Origin: CAWEQO01 sp963811225
GTDB taxonomy: Bacteria; Chloroflexota; Anaerolineae; Anaerolineales; Anaerolineaceae
Direction: 5' to 3'
Length of the DNA: 64,000 nucleotides
Assembly: GCA_963811225.1 (NCBI GenBank)
Contig: CAWEQO010000012.1
Span: 620,001 to 684,000, forward strand
In this document: positions 48,683 through 57,308 of the stretch, piece after piece
How the letters are laid out: the number at the start of each line of letters is the position of its first letter
How positions within the stretch are numbered: the first letter of the stretch is position 1
Translations under genes and position numbers: made by a program
The notes under the pieces: generated by a model
The model's input: only the letters and a program-made list of their open reading frames with translations
Database searches by the model: none
Told to the model about the DNA's origin: nothing

Positions 48683-49756
48683 ATGAAATTTCATACACAT
48701 GGTCGTCTACCCATAAAGATCAAGGCCTTAATCGTGCTGCTGCTTTCAGGCGCAATCCTTTTAAGCGCCTGCCGGCCGGTCGTAGTGGTTGAAGGTGATC
48801 CACCGCCGCAGGAGAACACCCTTGCGCCCACCTTGCCGCCCCTCCAAGAGGCGACCATGACGCCGATCCCGGTGCCTGCCGGTGACGAAGAGAATCCGCT
48901 CATCATGGCGATCGTCTCAGAGGACGAAGACCCGGGCATGGACAGCGCCGGGTTCGATCTGGCGGCGCAGATCTCAGAGCGCACCGGATTGAACGTGCAG
49001 TCACAGATGTTCACCTCATACCAACAAGTGCTGGACGGCCTCGGAAGCGGCGAAGTGCAGATGGCCTGGCTGCCGCCGCTGACCTATCTGCAGGCCAGCC
49101 GGATGGGCCGGGCGAACGCAGCCCTGCTGACGAATCACCTGGGCACCTACACCTATGGCACGCAGTTCTTCGCCAACGTCGACAGCAACTTCAGTGTCTA
49201 CTTCGATACCGGCGCGAATCTCGCGACGGTGGACGCCGGTACCGCCTTGCGGCAGTTCTCCGACAAGCGGCCCTGCTTCACCGAGCCCTCTTCGGCCTCC
49301 GGTTACGTTGTGCCGGAAGGACTGCTGCTGCAAAATGGTGTCGAATTCCAGCCACCCGTAGAAGCGCAGGCCTACGCTTCGGTGCTGCGGGCGCTGTATG
49401 TGGGTGGCATCTGTGATTTCGGGGTCACCTACTCGGTTACCGGGGACCCACGCACGGCCTCCAGCATGTCAGACCTCCCGGACATCATGGACAAGGTGGT
49501 GGTGATCTGGCAGAGCGACTCGATCATCCCTAACCTGAACTTCTCCTTCGTACCCAGCGCCAGCCTGGACGTTGCCCAGCAGGTTGCACAGGCCCTGCTG
49601 GACATCGCCGCCGAAGAGGACGGCTTGCAGCTGATCTCTGACGCCACAAACTATGATGTCCAGGCGCTCAAGCAGATCGACGACAGCGCGTATGATCTCC
49701 TGCGAGAGGTGGTGGACCTGGTCAGGCCGGACCTCAAGCTCGTGATCGGAAAGTAA
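48683..49756 (+). CDS. PhnD-like substrate-binding lipoprotein
   Basis: A 357-residue extracytoplasmic solute-binding protein. The signal is lipoprotein type (LLLSGAILLSAC, Cys at about 30), followed by a Pro-rich linker. The mature part is a PhnD/phosphate-phosphonate type periplasmic fold, with LIMAIVSEDEDPG, the QVLDGLGSGEVQMAWLPP block and FTEPSSASGYVVPEGLL. In ABC systems such proteins bind phosphonate or phosphite, but no permease or ATPase gene is near. The ATG at 48683 gives the proper signal; a start at 48641 would precede it by 14 residues inside the -10 region. No Shine-Dalgarno is visible. Confidence 0.85.
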   Translation: MKFHTHGRLPIKIKALIVLLLSGAILLSACRPVVVVEGDPPPQENTLAPTLPPLQEATMTPIPVPAGDEENPLIMAIVSEDEDPGMDSAGFDLAAQISERTGLNVQSQMFTSYQQVLDGLGSGEVQMAWLPPLTYLQASRMGRANAALLTNHLGTYTYGTQFFANVDSNFSVYFDTGANLATVDAGTALRQFSDKRPCFTEPSSASGYVVPEGLLLQNGVEFQPPVEAQAYASVLRALYVGGICDFGVTYSVTGDPRTASSMSDLPDIMDKVVVIWQSDSIIPNLNFSFVPSASLDVAQQVAQALLDIAAEEDGLQLISDATNYDVQALKQIDDSAYDLLREVVDLVRPDLKLVIGK

Positions 49757-50760
49757 TGATCGAGAAGCCAGACCTGGAAGATGCCGCGCTCATTGCCAGG
49801 TTGCAGGAGGAGTTCGGCCTTCAGATCACGCAGCTCACCTTCCTCCCTCTGGGATGGGACATGAATACCGCCGTCTACCGGGCAGTCACCCACCAGGGAG
49901 CGGCCAATTTCCTGAAGCTTCGCAAGGGGGATTTCAACGAGATCGCGGTTCGCTTACCGGCATTCCTGCACGAGCAGGCCATTCAAGCAGTCATTTCACC
50001 CTTAGAGACCATGCAGGGGCGCTTGTGGGGTCGCCTGGAGCCTTACAGGATGATTCTGTACCCGTTTATCGAAGGTCGCGATGGGTACGAAACCGACCTG
50101 AACGAGGGGCAGTGGCATACGTTCGGCGCAGCGTTGAGATCCATCCACGCTGTTCGGGTTCCCATAGATATGGCTATGCGCATCCCCTCCGAACGATATT
50201 CCGATCACTGGCGCGAGCTGGCGCTCCGGTTCTTACGGCAGGTCGAAGAAGAGGAATTCCGAGACCCGATCGCAGCCAAGACAGCGGCGCTCCTCCATGA
50301 AAGGCGGGAGGAAATCGCCGGCATGGCGCAGCATACCCGGCGTTTGGCCGATAGACTCCGCTCCCATGCGCCGGCGCTCGTCCTGTGTCACAACGACATT
50401 CACCCCGGCAATCTGCATATCAGCGCCGAGGGCAAGGTCTACATCGTCGATTGGGACGAGCCAGTCTTCGCCCCACGCGAGCGCGACCTGGCGCTGATCG
50501 GGGGCAGCCGCACCTGGTCGAAAGAGCAGGATACACGCTCGTTTTACCAGGGTTACGGCCCGGCGCCGTTGGACCCGGTCGGGTTGGCCTACTACCGCCG
50601 TGAACGCATTCTGGTGGATATCGCCGAGTTCTGCAAGCAGCTGCTGCTTGAGACCGGCAGTGAAGAGAACCGCGAGCAATCGTATCAGTTTCTAACCGGC
50701 ATCTTCCAGCCGGGTGGCGATTTGGAGATTGCAGAGAAAAGAGAGCAGGAAGAGAAGTAG
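49756..50760 (+). CDS. APH-family phosphotransferase (aminoglycoside/spectinomycin kinase-like)
   Basis: A 334-residue protein of the choline/aminoglycoside kinase fold. The N-lobe holds the nucleotide Lys in NFLKLRKGDF. The catalytic loop is LCHNDIHPGNL, with Asp and Asn, and the metal-binding Asp is in VYIVDWDEPVFAP. The layout resembles spectinomycin phosphotransferases, but resistance cannot be claimed; many relatives phosphorylate sugars or unknown small molecules. Its ATG overlaps the stop of the PhnD-like gene (TAATG), so they are translationally coupled. The last codons are read from a GA-rich repeat word (gagaaaagagagcagg). Confidence 0.87.
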   Translation: MIEKPDLEDAALIARLQEEFGLQITQLTFLPLGWDMNTAVYRAVTHQGAANFLKLRKGDFNEIAVRLPAFLHEQAIQAVISPLETMQGRLWGRLEPYRMILYPFIEGRDGYETDLNEGQWHTFGAALRSIHAVRVPIDMAMRIPSERYSDHWRELALRFLRQVEEEEFRDPIAAKTAALLHERREEIAGMAQHTRRLADRLRSHAPALVLCHNDIHPGNLHISAEGKVYIVDWDEPVFAPRERDLALIGGSRTWSKEQDTRSFYQGYGPAPLDPVGLAYYRRERILVDIAEFCKQLLLETGSEENREQSYQFLTGIFQPGGDLEIAEKREQEEK

Positions 50761-50802
50761 TCGCTCTCAAATCTCCACTGTATGCGCTCTCAACGATAGT
50801 GG

Positions 50803-50808
50803 TAAAAT
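50803..50808 (+). promoter_or_regulatory. -10 box of the DUF218 gene
   Basis: TAAAAT, 19 nt before the ATG at 50828. No clear -35. Confidence 0.4.
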
Positions 50809-50827
50809 CCCTTTTGTGTTAATAAAA

Positions 50828-51493
50828 ATGACCAAAGCTATCCTGAAAACAGGTTTCTACCTGGCGCTGGCCGGCGGATTGGTTCTGGGCTCATCCAGGC
50901 TGTTCACAGGACTGTTCGCCCGCCAGCGGCAGTTCACCACAGAGAACGCCCCCAGCGCCCCGGTTGCCATCGTGTTTGGCGCAGGGCTGCGACGTGACGG
51001 CGCTCCCACACCCGTGCTGCGCGACCGGGTGGCCACCGCGGTCGAGCTGTATAAGGCCGGCAAAGTCCAGAAGCTGTTGATGAGCGGGGATAATCGCTTC
51101 GTGGACTACAATGAGCCGGGCGCCATGCAGAATTACGCCATGGAGCTCGGCGTGCCGGAGGAAGACATCGTGCTGGACTACGCCGGGCGGCGCACCTACG
51201 ACACCTGCTACCGCGCTCACCACATCTTTGGAGTCGAGCAGGCCCTGGTGATCACCCAACGCTTCCACCTGCCGCGCACCATCTACACCTGCAGTGTCAT
51301 CGGCATCCAGGCGGATGGCGTGGTCGCCGACCGGGGAGATTACGGCGCCGTGCGCATCTGGGAAACCCGCGAGCTGATGGCTACTGCGGTCGCATTGTTG
51401 GAATTGTGGGTGACGCACCCGCTGCCGGTGCTGGGGAATCCTGAACCAATCTTTACGAATGCCGTCCCGCAAACCAGCCAAAAGCCGAACTAA
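50828..51493 (+). CDS. DUF218/SanA-YdcF-family membrane-anchored protein
   Basis: A 221-residue protein. A membrane anchor covers about 6-28, followed by the DUF218 domain: APVAIVFGAGLRRDGAPTPVLRDRV, LLMSGDNRFVDYNEPGAM, EDIVLDYAGRRTYDTCYRAH and QALVITQRFHLPR. These match the SanA/SleB-like branch linked to envelope barrier function, with a conserved Asp/Arg-rich site. The start is the ATG at 50828, which has little Shine-Dalgarno. The upstream in-frame reading overlaps the APH gene and is not credible. The biochemical role is unknown. Confidence 0.87.
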   Translation: MTKAILKTGFYLALAGGLVLGSSRLFTGLFARQRQFTTENAPSAPVAIVFGAGLRRDGAPTPVLRDRVATAVELYKAGKVQKLLMSGDNRFVDYNEPGAMQNYAMELGVPEEDIVLDYAGRRTYDTCYRAHHIFGVEQALVITQRFHLPRTIYTCSVIGIQADGVVADRGDYGAVRIWETRELMATAVALLELWVTHPLPVLGNPEPIFTNAVPQTSQKPN

Positions 51494-51613
51494 ACCTGTT
51501 TGTCCCATGCTGCTGTAGGGGGCATGCAAAGGCCTGCCCTTACAATTCGCGCCCAATTTAAGGGGCGAAATGGTACAAAACTTGCAAGTTAATTCAATCA
51601 TCGGAGGAATTTG

Positions 51614-52186
51614 ATGGACCGGTCGGAAGCGCTCGAAATTGTACAGAAATACGTCAAGAACCAAAACCTGATCAACCATATGTTATCGGTGGAAGCTGCG
51701 ATGCGTTTTTACGCTCGAAAGTTCGGCGAAGACGAAGAGTTGTGGGGCGTCGTAGGCTTGCTGCACGACTTCGACTGGGAGATCCACCCCACCCTGGAAG
51801 GCCATCCTCAGGCAGGCGCGCCCATCTTGCGAGAGCTCGGTGTGTCGGAGGAGATCATCCAGGCCGTGCTGAGCCATGCCGACCACACCGGTGTGCCGCG
51901 TGAGACGTGCATGCAGAAAACGCTGTATGCCTGTGACGAGATCACCGGGCTGGTGACGGCGGTGGCGCTGGTAAGGCCCTCCCGCTCGCTGTACGATCTC
52001 AAAGCCAAATCGGTCAAGAAGAAGTGGAAGGATCGCTCCTTCGCTGCCGGGGCTAACCGGGAGGAGATCGAGCGCGCCACAGAGGAATTCGGCCTGGAGC
52101 TGTGGGAGCACGTGGACAATGTCATCCTGGCGATGCGCGCCATCGCTCCTGAATTAGGGCTGGAGGGAGAACTTCAGCCAGAGTAG
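51614..52186 (+). CDS. HD-domain phosphohydrolase-like protein
   Basis: A 190-residue HD-superfamily protein. The metal-binding set is His in NHMLSVE, His-Asp in GLLHDFDWEIHP, and His in SHADHTGVP. This is the simple HDIG-type domain. It may act on nucleotides or phosphate esters; the substrate is not readable. The start is the ATG at 51614 with GGAGG 6 nt upstream. The 120 bp gap before it contains a degenerate gtagggggcatgc word of the repeat families. Confidence 0.85.
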   Translation: MDRSEALEIVQKYVKNQNLINHMLSVEAAMRFYARKFGEDEELWGVVGLLHDFDWEIHPTLEGHPQAGAPILRELGVSEEIIQAVLSHADHTGVPRETCMQKTLYACDEITGLVTAVALVRPSRSLYDLKAKSVKKKWKDRSFAAGANREEIERATEEFGLELWEHVDNVILAMRAIAPELGLEGELQPE

Positions 52187-52202
52187 CTTCAGACTCAGAA
52201 AA

Positions 52203-52253
52203 ATGAGGCTGCTCAAGCACTGACGCCATGGCGCCGCTGCTCGAGCAGTTACA
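52203..52253. repeat. Imperfect hairpin between the HD and TIM-barrel genes
   Basis: ctgctcaagca pairs with the opposite ctgctcgagcag arm, with mismatches and inner gcgccatggcg. The right end gagcagttaca matches the 6660 and 57309 family. Confidence 0.6.
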
Positions 52254-52280
52254 ACAATAATTTTTCATCGAGGTTTCATC

Positions 52281-53390
52281 ATGGCACTTCAAGGCAAAGG
52301 CTTCATGATCTGGAAAGTGCCCAACTGCGAGGGCGGCGATGCGAATAAGATCGCCCAGTTCGCCGCAGCGGCCGGGTTGACGCACGTCTTGATTAAGATC
52401 GCAGACGGCCCATACCCCTACAACGTCGATAAAGAGACCAAGATCGATCTGGTTCCGCCGGTGGTTGCAGCGCTGCAAGCCAAAGGGATCCAGGCCTGGG
52501 GGTGGCACTACCTGTACGGCTATAACCCGGTGTCAGAGGCCCAGATGGCCGTCAGGCGGGTGAAAGATCTGGGCCTGCGCGGCTATGTGATCGACGCCGA
52601 GGAGGAGTTCAAGAAGCCGGGCATGGATGCAGTCGCCCGGACCTTTATGACCGAGCTGCGCAAGGGCCTGCCGCAGAAGCCGGTGGCGCTGTGCAGCTAT
52701 CGCTGGCCCTCGTATCACCCGCAGTTTCCATGGGATGCCTTCCTAGAGAAGTGTGATTACAATATGCCGCAGGTGTACTGGATGGAAGCCCACAACCCGG
52801 CCGCCCAGCTGCAGCGCTCCGTGCGAGAGCTCAGCGCCCTGCGCTACGTGCGTCCGATCATGCCGACCGGACCGGTGTTCCGCGAGCATGGCTGGGGGCC
52901 GACCGTTGAAGAAATCCAAGAGTATCTGCAGGCCTGCCGCGACCTGAATCTGAGCGCCACAAACTTCTTCGCCTGGGACTATGGACGCTCGAATCTGACT
53001 GAGCTGTGGGACGCTATCGCCGCGTTCTCGTGGGGATCCCCGCAGCAGCCCGAGAAAGACGTGGTGGAGCAGTACATCGAGGCGCTGAACAGCCGGGACG
53101 CCGCTCAGATTATCCGCCTGTTCACAGACGATGCCTTGCACATCACGGTCAAGCGCACCCTCGGCGGAGTCGGGGGAATCCAAACCTGGTTCGAGAACCT
53201 GTTGGGCAAAAAGCTGCCGAACGGCTCGTTCAAGTTGGTCAGCTCCACCACCCTCAACAACGGCCGCCATTTCAGCTGGACTGCCACCTCCCCCTCTGGA
53301 GCGGTCCACAACGGGCGCGACACCTTCGGGCTGCGAGATGGCAAGATTGCCTATCACTACAGCTCATTCACAGTGACGGAAAACATTTAA
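52281..53390 (+). CDS. TIM-barrel hydrolase-like protein with C-terminal SnoaL/NTF2-like domain
   Basis: A 369-residue protein. Residues 1-250 look like a TIM-barrel of glycoside hydrolase or lysozyme-like type: GFMIWKVPNCEGG, GWHYLYGYNP, GYVIDAEEEFKK, VALCSYRWPS, NFFAWDYGR. The Asp-Ala-Glu-Glu-Glu cluster is a possible acid pair. Residues about 260-369 are NTF2/SnoaL-like, with VVEQYIEALNSRDAAQIIRLFTDDA. No signal peptide. The fusion is unusual and the function is not known. TTTCATCG precedes the ATG with no strong Shine-Dalgarno. A strong terminator follows. Confidence 0.72.
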   Translation: MALQGKGFMIWKVPNCEGGDANKIAQFAAAAGLTHVLIKIADGPYPYNVDKETKIDLVPPVVAALQAKGIQAWGWHYLYGYNPVSEAQMAVRRVKDLGLRGYVIDAEEEFKKPGMDAVARTFMTELRKGLPQKPVALCSYRWPSYHPQFPWDAFLEKCDYNMPQVYWMEAHNPAAQLQRSVRELSALRYVRPIMPTGPVFREHGWGPTVEEIQEYLQACRDLNLSATNFFAWDYGRSNLTELWDAIAAFSWGSPQQPEKDVVEQYIEALNSRDAAQIIRLFTDDALHITVKRTLGGVGGIQTWFENLLGKKLPNGSFKLVSSTTLNNGRHFSWTATSPSGAVHNGRDTFGLRDGKIAYHYSSFTVTENI

Positions 53391-53440
53391 AGAGAGCAGG
53401 GAATCACGCCCAAGGGCGTGATTCCCTGCTCTCTTTTTTT
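53391..53440 (+). terminator. Strong intrinsic terminator after the TIM-barrel gene
   Basis: Perfect 21 bp stem (53391-53411 with 53414-53434) with a 2 nt loop followed by six T. The stem has the agagagcagg word. Confidence 0.9.
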
Positions 53441-53456
53441 GTATCCTACTCACTCG

Positions 53457-54250
53457 CCCACAATCCGAAAAACCATAGGGACATGGCGGGATTGCGCAAG
53501 ACCACCGAATTGTACCGGTAGGGGCATGGCGAGTAGCGCAAGACAACATCATTAACCAATACGCAGCCATGCCCCCTCCCCCATAATGCGCAAAACCACC
53601 GAATCGTACCGGTAGGGGCATGGCGAGTAGCGCAAGACAATAAAATTTAACCAATACGCAGCCATGCCCCCATGGTAATCACGAATTTTGGCCGAGGGGA
53701 AAGGGGCCGGGGATGTCCTTCTGGGAAATGGTTCTGATCGGTTTTGGGGGCATGGCTGCGTAATGGCTCAATACAGGAGTCTTGCGCATTCCCGCCATGC
53801 CCCTACCGGTTCAAAATTATTGTCGCGCGCGTTCCCGCCATGCCCCCGACATAATCACGTATTTTGGTCGAAGGGAAAGGGTTCTGATGGGTTTTGAGGG
53901 CCGGAATCCGCGAGCCAACCAGATTGTATGTGTAGGGGCATGGCGGGAATGCGCGAAACAACACCATTTAACCAATACGCAGCCATGCCCCTGATTACCA
54001 AAGGGGAAAGGGCAAAGGCGATTTCCCCTGGGGTTCGGTGATTGATGGCCATTGGGGCACGGCTTCGTATTGGTTAAATTCTGTTGTCTTGCGCTACTCG
54101 CCGTGCCCCTACCGGTTCAAATTTGTTGTCGCGCGCTACTCGCCGTGCCCCTACCGGTTCAAATTCTGTTGTCTTGCGCTACTCGCCGTGCCCCTACCGG
54201 TTCAAATTTGTTGTCGCGCGCATTCTCGCCATGCCCGTACAGGTTCAATG
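53457..54250. repeat. Composite fold-back array, copy 2, with a tandem 42-43 bp array
   Basis: This 800 bp non-coding region has three parts. Left units in one orientation lead into accaatacgcagccatgcccc (about 53554 and 53651). A core (about 53651-53790) shares ttttggc..gaggggaaagg and ggaaatggttctg with the array at 9.9 kb, and further inverted copies follow near 53970-54070. Four tandem units of 42-43 bp end the array: 54076-54118, 54119-54160, 54161-54203 and 54204-54246, each with ctaccggttc or a variant. The last units alternate between ctgttgtcttgcg and ttgttgtcgcgcg. No spacer diversity, so not CRISPR. Confidence 0.82.
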
Positions 54251-54275
54251 ATGGTGTCCGTTACTCGCCCTTTTT

Positions 54276-57230
54276 TTATCCCTCGTCTTTTGGTTTGCGC
54301 CTTCGAGAGGGCTTGGGCGCCTCCGGCACGCGCTGGCTGGGGTTCAAGCTGGCGCGGTCGACCGGGGCAGCCTGATCCTTTGCGGTAGATTTCTGGCGAC
54401 TGCGAGGGGCGGCGGGTATCAACTCCGGTTGAGTGGGCGCGCTGGCCGCACCGGCAGCCTTCGTCGAGCCCGAGCGGCTCTTGGAAGCAGGCGGGGACTC
54501 CGAAGGGGCATCTGCTTGCTTGCGTGAGCGGCTCTTGCGGGTATTTGCTGGTTTGGGCTCGGCCGGAGCTTCCGCAGCGGTCGCCGCGGGCTTACCGGCA
54601 GTTTTGCTGCGCGTGCTGGTCGGGGCTGGTTTGTCCGCAGGCTTAGCGGCCTTTGAGCGGGCGCTGGTAGAAGCGGCTTTGGGCGGCTTGCTGCGGCTGG
54701 TAGACTTTCCGGCGGTCTTGGCGCCGTCCGACCTGGCTGTTGAGCCGGAACTGGAGCGAGCGCGACGCTTGCGCGCCGGTGTGGGCTTCGGCTCCTCCCA
54801 ACCATCGATCGCGTCATCCACCCGCGTGATCCCAATCAGGGCGTCGCCCTCCTTGGCCGGCAGCACCTCTTGCGCACCGCGGTCGCGCTTGCCGATATCG
54901 ATCGCGTCTACTCGCACCAGTCGCGCTGCGGCCTGTTCGAAGTGGGCGATGCCGTTCTGCGTACGCGAGCCGGCCAGCGTCCCGGCCATCTTGATCGAGT
55001 TCGACAGGCGACCGGCGATCACGCCCTGGCCGTAGCGGCCCTGCAGTGGAAACTCGCTAACCGGTATGCGCCAGCCGCAGCCATCCGAGGCGACGATCAA
55101 GATCTCGTCGTTCTCCGAGACGCACTCGGCCGCCGCCACCTGGTCGCCGTTCTTCATCTTGATGCCGTTGACGCCCGCCGCCACCAGGCCCATCGGCCGA
55201 ACTTCCTGCTCGGAGAAGCGGATCGCCATGCCGCGCTCGGTCAGCAGCAGCAGATGGTCCTCACCATGTGTGACCGTCAGCCACAGCAGGCTGTCCTCGG
55301 GGTTGACCTTCACTAAGGTGAACAACTGCGAGGAAGGGCCGGGCAGTTCCTGCAGTGAAGATTTCTTCACCATGCCGCCTCGCGAGACCGTCAGCACGTA
55401 GCTGTCTTGCTCGGGCAGGTTGGGCGGGATCGCGAACATATCGGCCAACCGGTCTTTCTCTTCAAAGGGCGCCACCCGCCAGAGCGGCAAGCCCTCAGTC
55501 AGGTCGTCTGAGATGGGCAGAGCGGACACCGAGAGGGCCGCGGTGCGGCCATCCTGAGCAGCCAGGTAAACGGTATGGTGGGTCGTAGCTTTAATCAACC
55601 GGCTGGCCGCCTGACGTCCGGAGACACGCGGCAGCTTCGTGCCGGAGGTGCGCGCCACTGTGCCGTCGTTCATGACGCTGACCCACACCTCTTCGGCTGG
55701 CGTCAGTGCGTTGGCGGTCAGAAGCAGCTTGGCTGATTCCCCCTCGGCCAGCGAGACGATCTGCGTACGGCGCGGATCGGCGTAGACCTCTCGCACTGCC
55801 AGCAGCTCGGTCTCGACCATTTCGCGCATGCGCTGAGGCGAGCGCAGCAGGCTCTCCAAGTCTTTAATCGTCTTGGCCAGCTCTTTATACTCTTCCTCGA
55901 TCTTCTTGCGTTCTAACGAAGCCAGGCGGCGCAGGGGCATGTCCAGGATCGCCTGGGCCTGAATGTCACTCAGTTTGTAGCGCTTGATCAGGCGAGTGCG
56001 GGCGGTCTCCACGTCGGGTGAATTTCGGATCAGGCTAACGATATCATCCAGGTTCTTAAGCGCAATCCGCAGGCCTTCCAGAATGTGCGCCCGGGCGCGC
56101 GCCCGTTCCAGGTCGAACTCGCTTCGGCGGCGCACCACTTCGAGACGGTGCTCGATATACACCCGCAGAGCCTGTTTGAGGGTCAGCAAGCGAGGCTCAC
56201 CGTCCACCAGGGCCAATAGGGCCATACCGAACGTGGACTGCAGCGGGGTGCGCTTGTAGAGGAAGCGCAGCACCTCATCACTGTCGGCGTTCTTGCTCAG
56301 CTCGATCACGATGCGCATACCCTGGCGGTCGGACTCGTCACGCAGATCGACGATGCCCTCTACGTGACCGTCACGCACCAGGTCGGCGATACGCTCGACC
56401 AGCGAGGCCTTATTGGTCAGGTAGGGCAGCTCGGTGATGATGATGCGCGAGCGGCCGCGGCCCATGTCCTCCAGGTGAACTCGGCCGCGCACGGGAATGC
56501 GACCGCGCCCGGTGGCGTAGGCCGATAGGATATCGTTCGTGCCGTTCTCTTGTAAGATAATGCCACCGGTGGGGAAATCGGGGCCCTTGACGTACTGCAT
56601 CAAGTCCGAAACGCCAATATCATCCAGGTGGTCCCACTCTTTGAGCATGTAGATCAAAGCGTCCACCACCTCCCCCAGGTTGTGAGGCGGGATGTTGGTG
56701 GCCATGCCGACGGCGATGCCGCTGGCGCCGTTGACCAGCAGGTTCGGTACCGCAGCCGGTAGCACGGTCGGCTCGTCGATCGTGTCGTCGAAATTGCGGG
56801 TAAAGTCGACCGTGTTGCGATCGATCTGATCGAGCAGCTGCATGCCAAACGAGGTCATGCGCGCTTCAGTATAGCGCATGGCCGCGGGCGGGTCACCGTC
56901 GACGCTGCCAAAGTTGCCCTGGCCTTCAACCAGCGGAGCGCGCATGGAGAAGTCCTGCGCCATGCGCGCCATGGCTTCGTAAACTGCCACGTCGCCGTGT
57001 GGATGGTACTTACCCAACACCTCACCGACGATCCTGGCGGACTTCTTGAAGCCCGAATTGGCCCGCAAACCCATATCGTACATGGCATAAAGGATGCGGC
57101 GCTGGACGGGTTTCAACCCATCGCGCGCATCCGGCAGAGCCCGCGCCACGATCACACTCATGGCGTAATCGAGGTAGGACTGCTGCATTTCACTGTCAAT
57201 GTCTACTTTACGGACAATGCCTACTTCCAT
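54276..57230 (-). CDS. gyrA: DNA gyrase (or topoisomerase IV) subunit A with a long basic tail
   Basis: A 984-residue type IIA topoisomerase A subunit, which makes double-strand breaks to change supercoiling. The N-terminal winged helix and tower contain DGLKPVQRRIL (about 37-47), GKYHPHGD (73-80), and the catalytic R119-Y120 in AAMRYTEARM. The C-terminal domain has the beta-pinwheel blades. Where a GyrA box (QRRGGKG) is expected the region reads PRVSGRQAASR, so strong wrapping is doubtful. Residues about 811-984 are Lys/Ser/Ala/Pro-rich and histone-like. The ATG at 57230 has CGGAG 7 nt upstream. No gyrB nearby. Confidence 0.9.
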   Translation of the reverse strand: MEVGIVRKVDIDSEMQQSYLDYAMSVIVARALPDARDGLKPVQRRILYAMYDMGLRANSGFKKSARIVGEVLGKYHPHGDVAVYEAMARMAQDFSMRAPLVEGQGNFGSVDGDPPAAMRYTEARMTSFGMQLLDQIDRNTVDFTRNFDDTIDEPTVLPAAVPNLLVNGASGIAVGMATNIPPHNLGEVVDALIYMLKEWDHLDDIGVSDLMQYVKGPDFPTGGIILQENGTNDILSAYATGRGRIPVRGRVHLEDMGRGRSRIIITELPYLTNKASLVERIADLVRDGHVEGIVDLRDESDRQGMRIVIELSKNADSDEVLRFLYKRTPLQSTFGMALLALVDGEPRLLTLKQALRVYIEHRLEVVRRRSEFDLERARARAHILEGLRIALKNLDDIVSLIRNSPDVETARTRLIKRYKLSDIQAQAILDMPLRRLASLERKKIEEEYKELAKTIKDLESLLRSPQRMREMVETELLAVREVYADPRRTQIVSLAEGESAKLLLTANALTPAEEVWVSVMNDGTVARTSGTKLPRVSGRQAASRLIKATTHHTVYLAAQDGRTAALSVSALPISDDLTEGLPLWRVAPFEEKDRLADMFAIPPNLPEQDSYVLTVSRGGMVKKSSLQELPGPSSQLFTLVKVNPEDSLLWLTVTHGEDHLLLLTERGMAIRFSEQEVRPMGLVAAGVNGIKMKNGDQVAAAECVSENDEILIVASDGCGWRIPVSEFPLQGRYGQGVIAGRLSNSIKMAGTLAGSRTQNGIAHFEQAAARLVRVDAIDIGKRDRGAQEVLPAKEGDALIGITRVDDAIDGWEEPKPTPARKRRARSSSGSTARSDGAKTAGKSTSRSKPPKAASTSARSKAAKPADKPAPTSTRSKTAGKPAATAAEAPAEPKPANTRKSRSRKQADAPSESPPASKSRSGSTKAAGAASAPTQPELIPAAPRSRQKSTAKDQAAPVDRASLNPSQRVPEAPKPSRRRKPKDEG

Positions 57231-57261
57231 TGTTTTGCTCCGTCGCTTTCTATTTAGAACA

Positions 57262-57290
57262 ATTGTACTAACGTATGACGATTTACACAA
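57262..57290 (-). promoter_or_regulatory. Promoter of gyrA
   Basis: TTGTGT (57290-57285), a 17 nt spacer and TACAAT (57267-57262) on the minus strand. It lies on the gyrA side of the 90 bp palindrome, so the palindrome is not in the gyrA mRNA. Confidence 0.65.
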
Positions 57291-57308
57291 GAGTAAAAAT
57301 AATTGCGC

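Noticed and set aside
49756..50760. Antibiotic-resistance island around the APH-like kinase
   Set aside because: There are no integron, transposon or other resistance genes nearby, and base composition matches the neighbours. The fold alone does not show resistance.
54076..54246. CRISPR-like array of 42-43 bp units
   Set aside because: The units are contiguous and nearly identical with no unique spacers, and no cas gene is in the window. They are tandem repeats.
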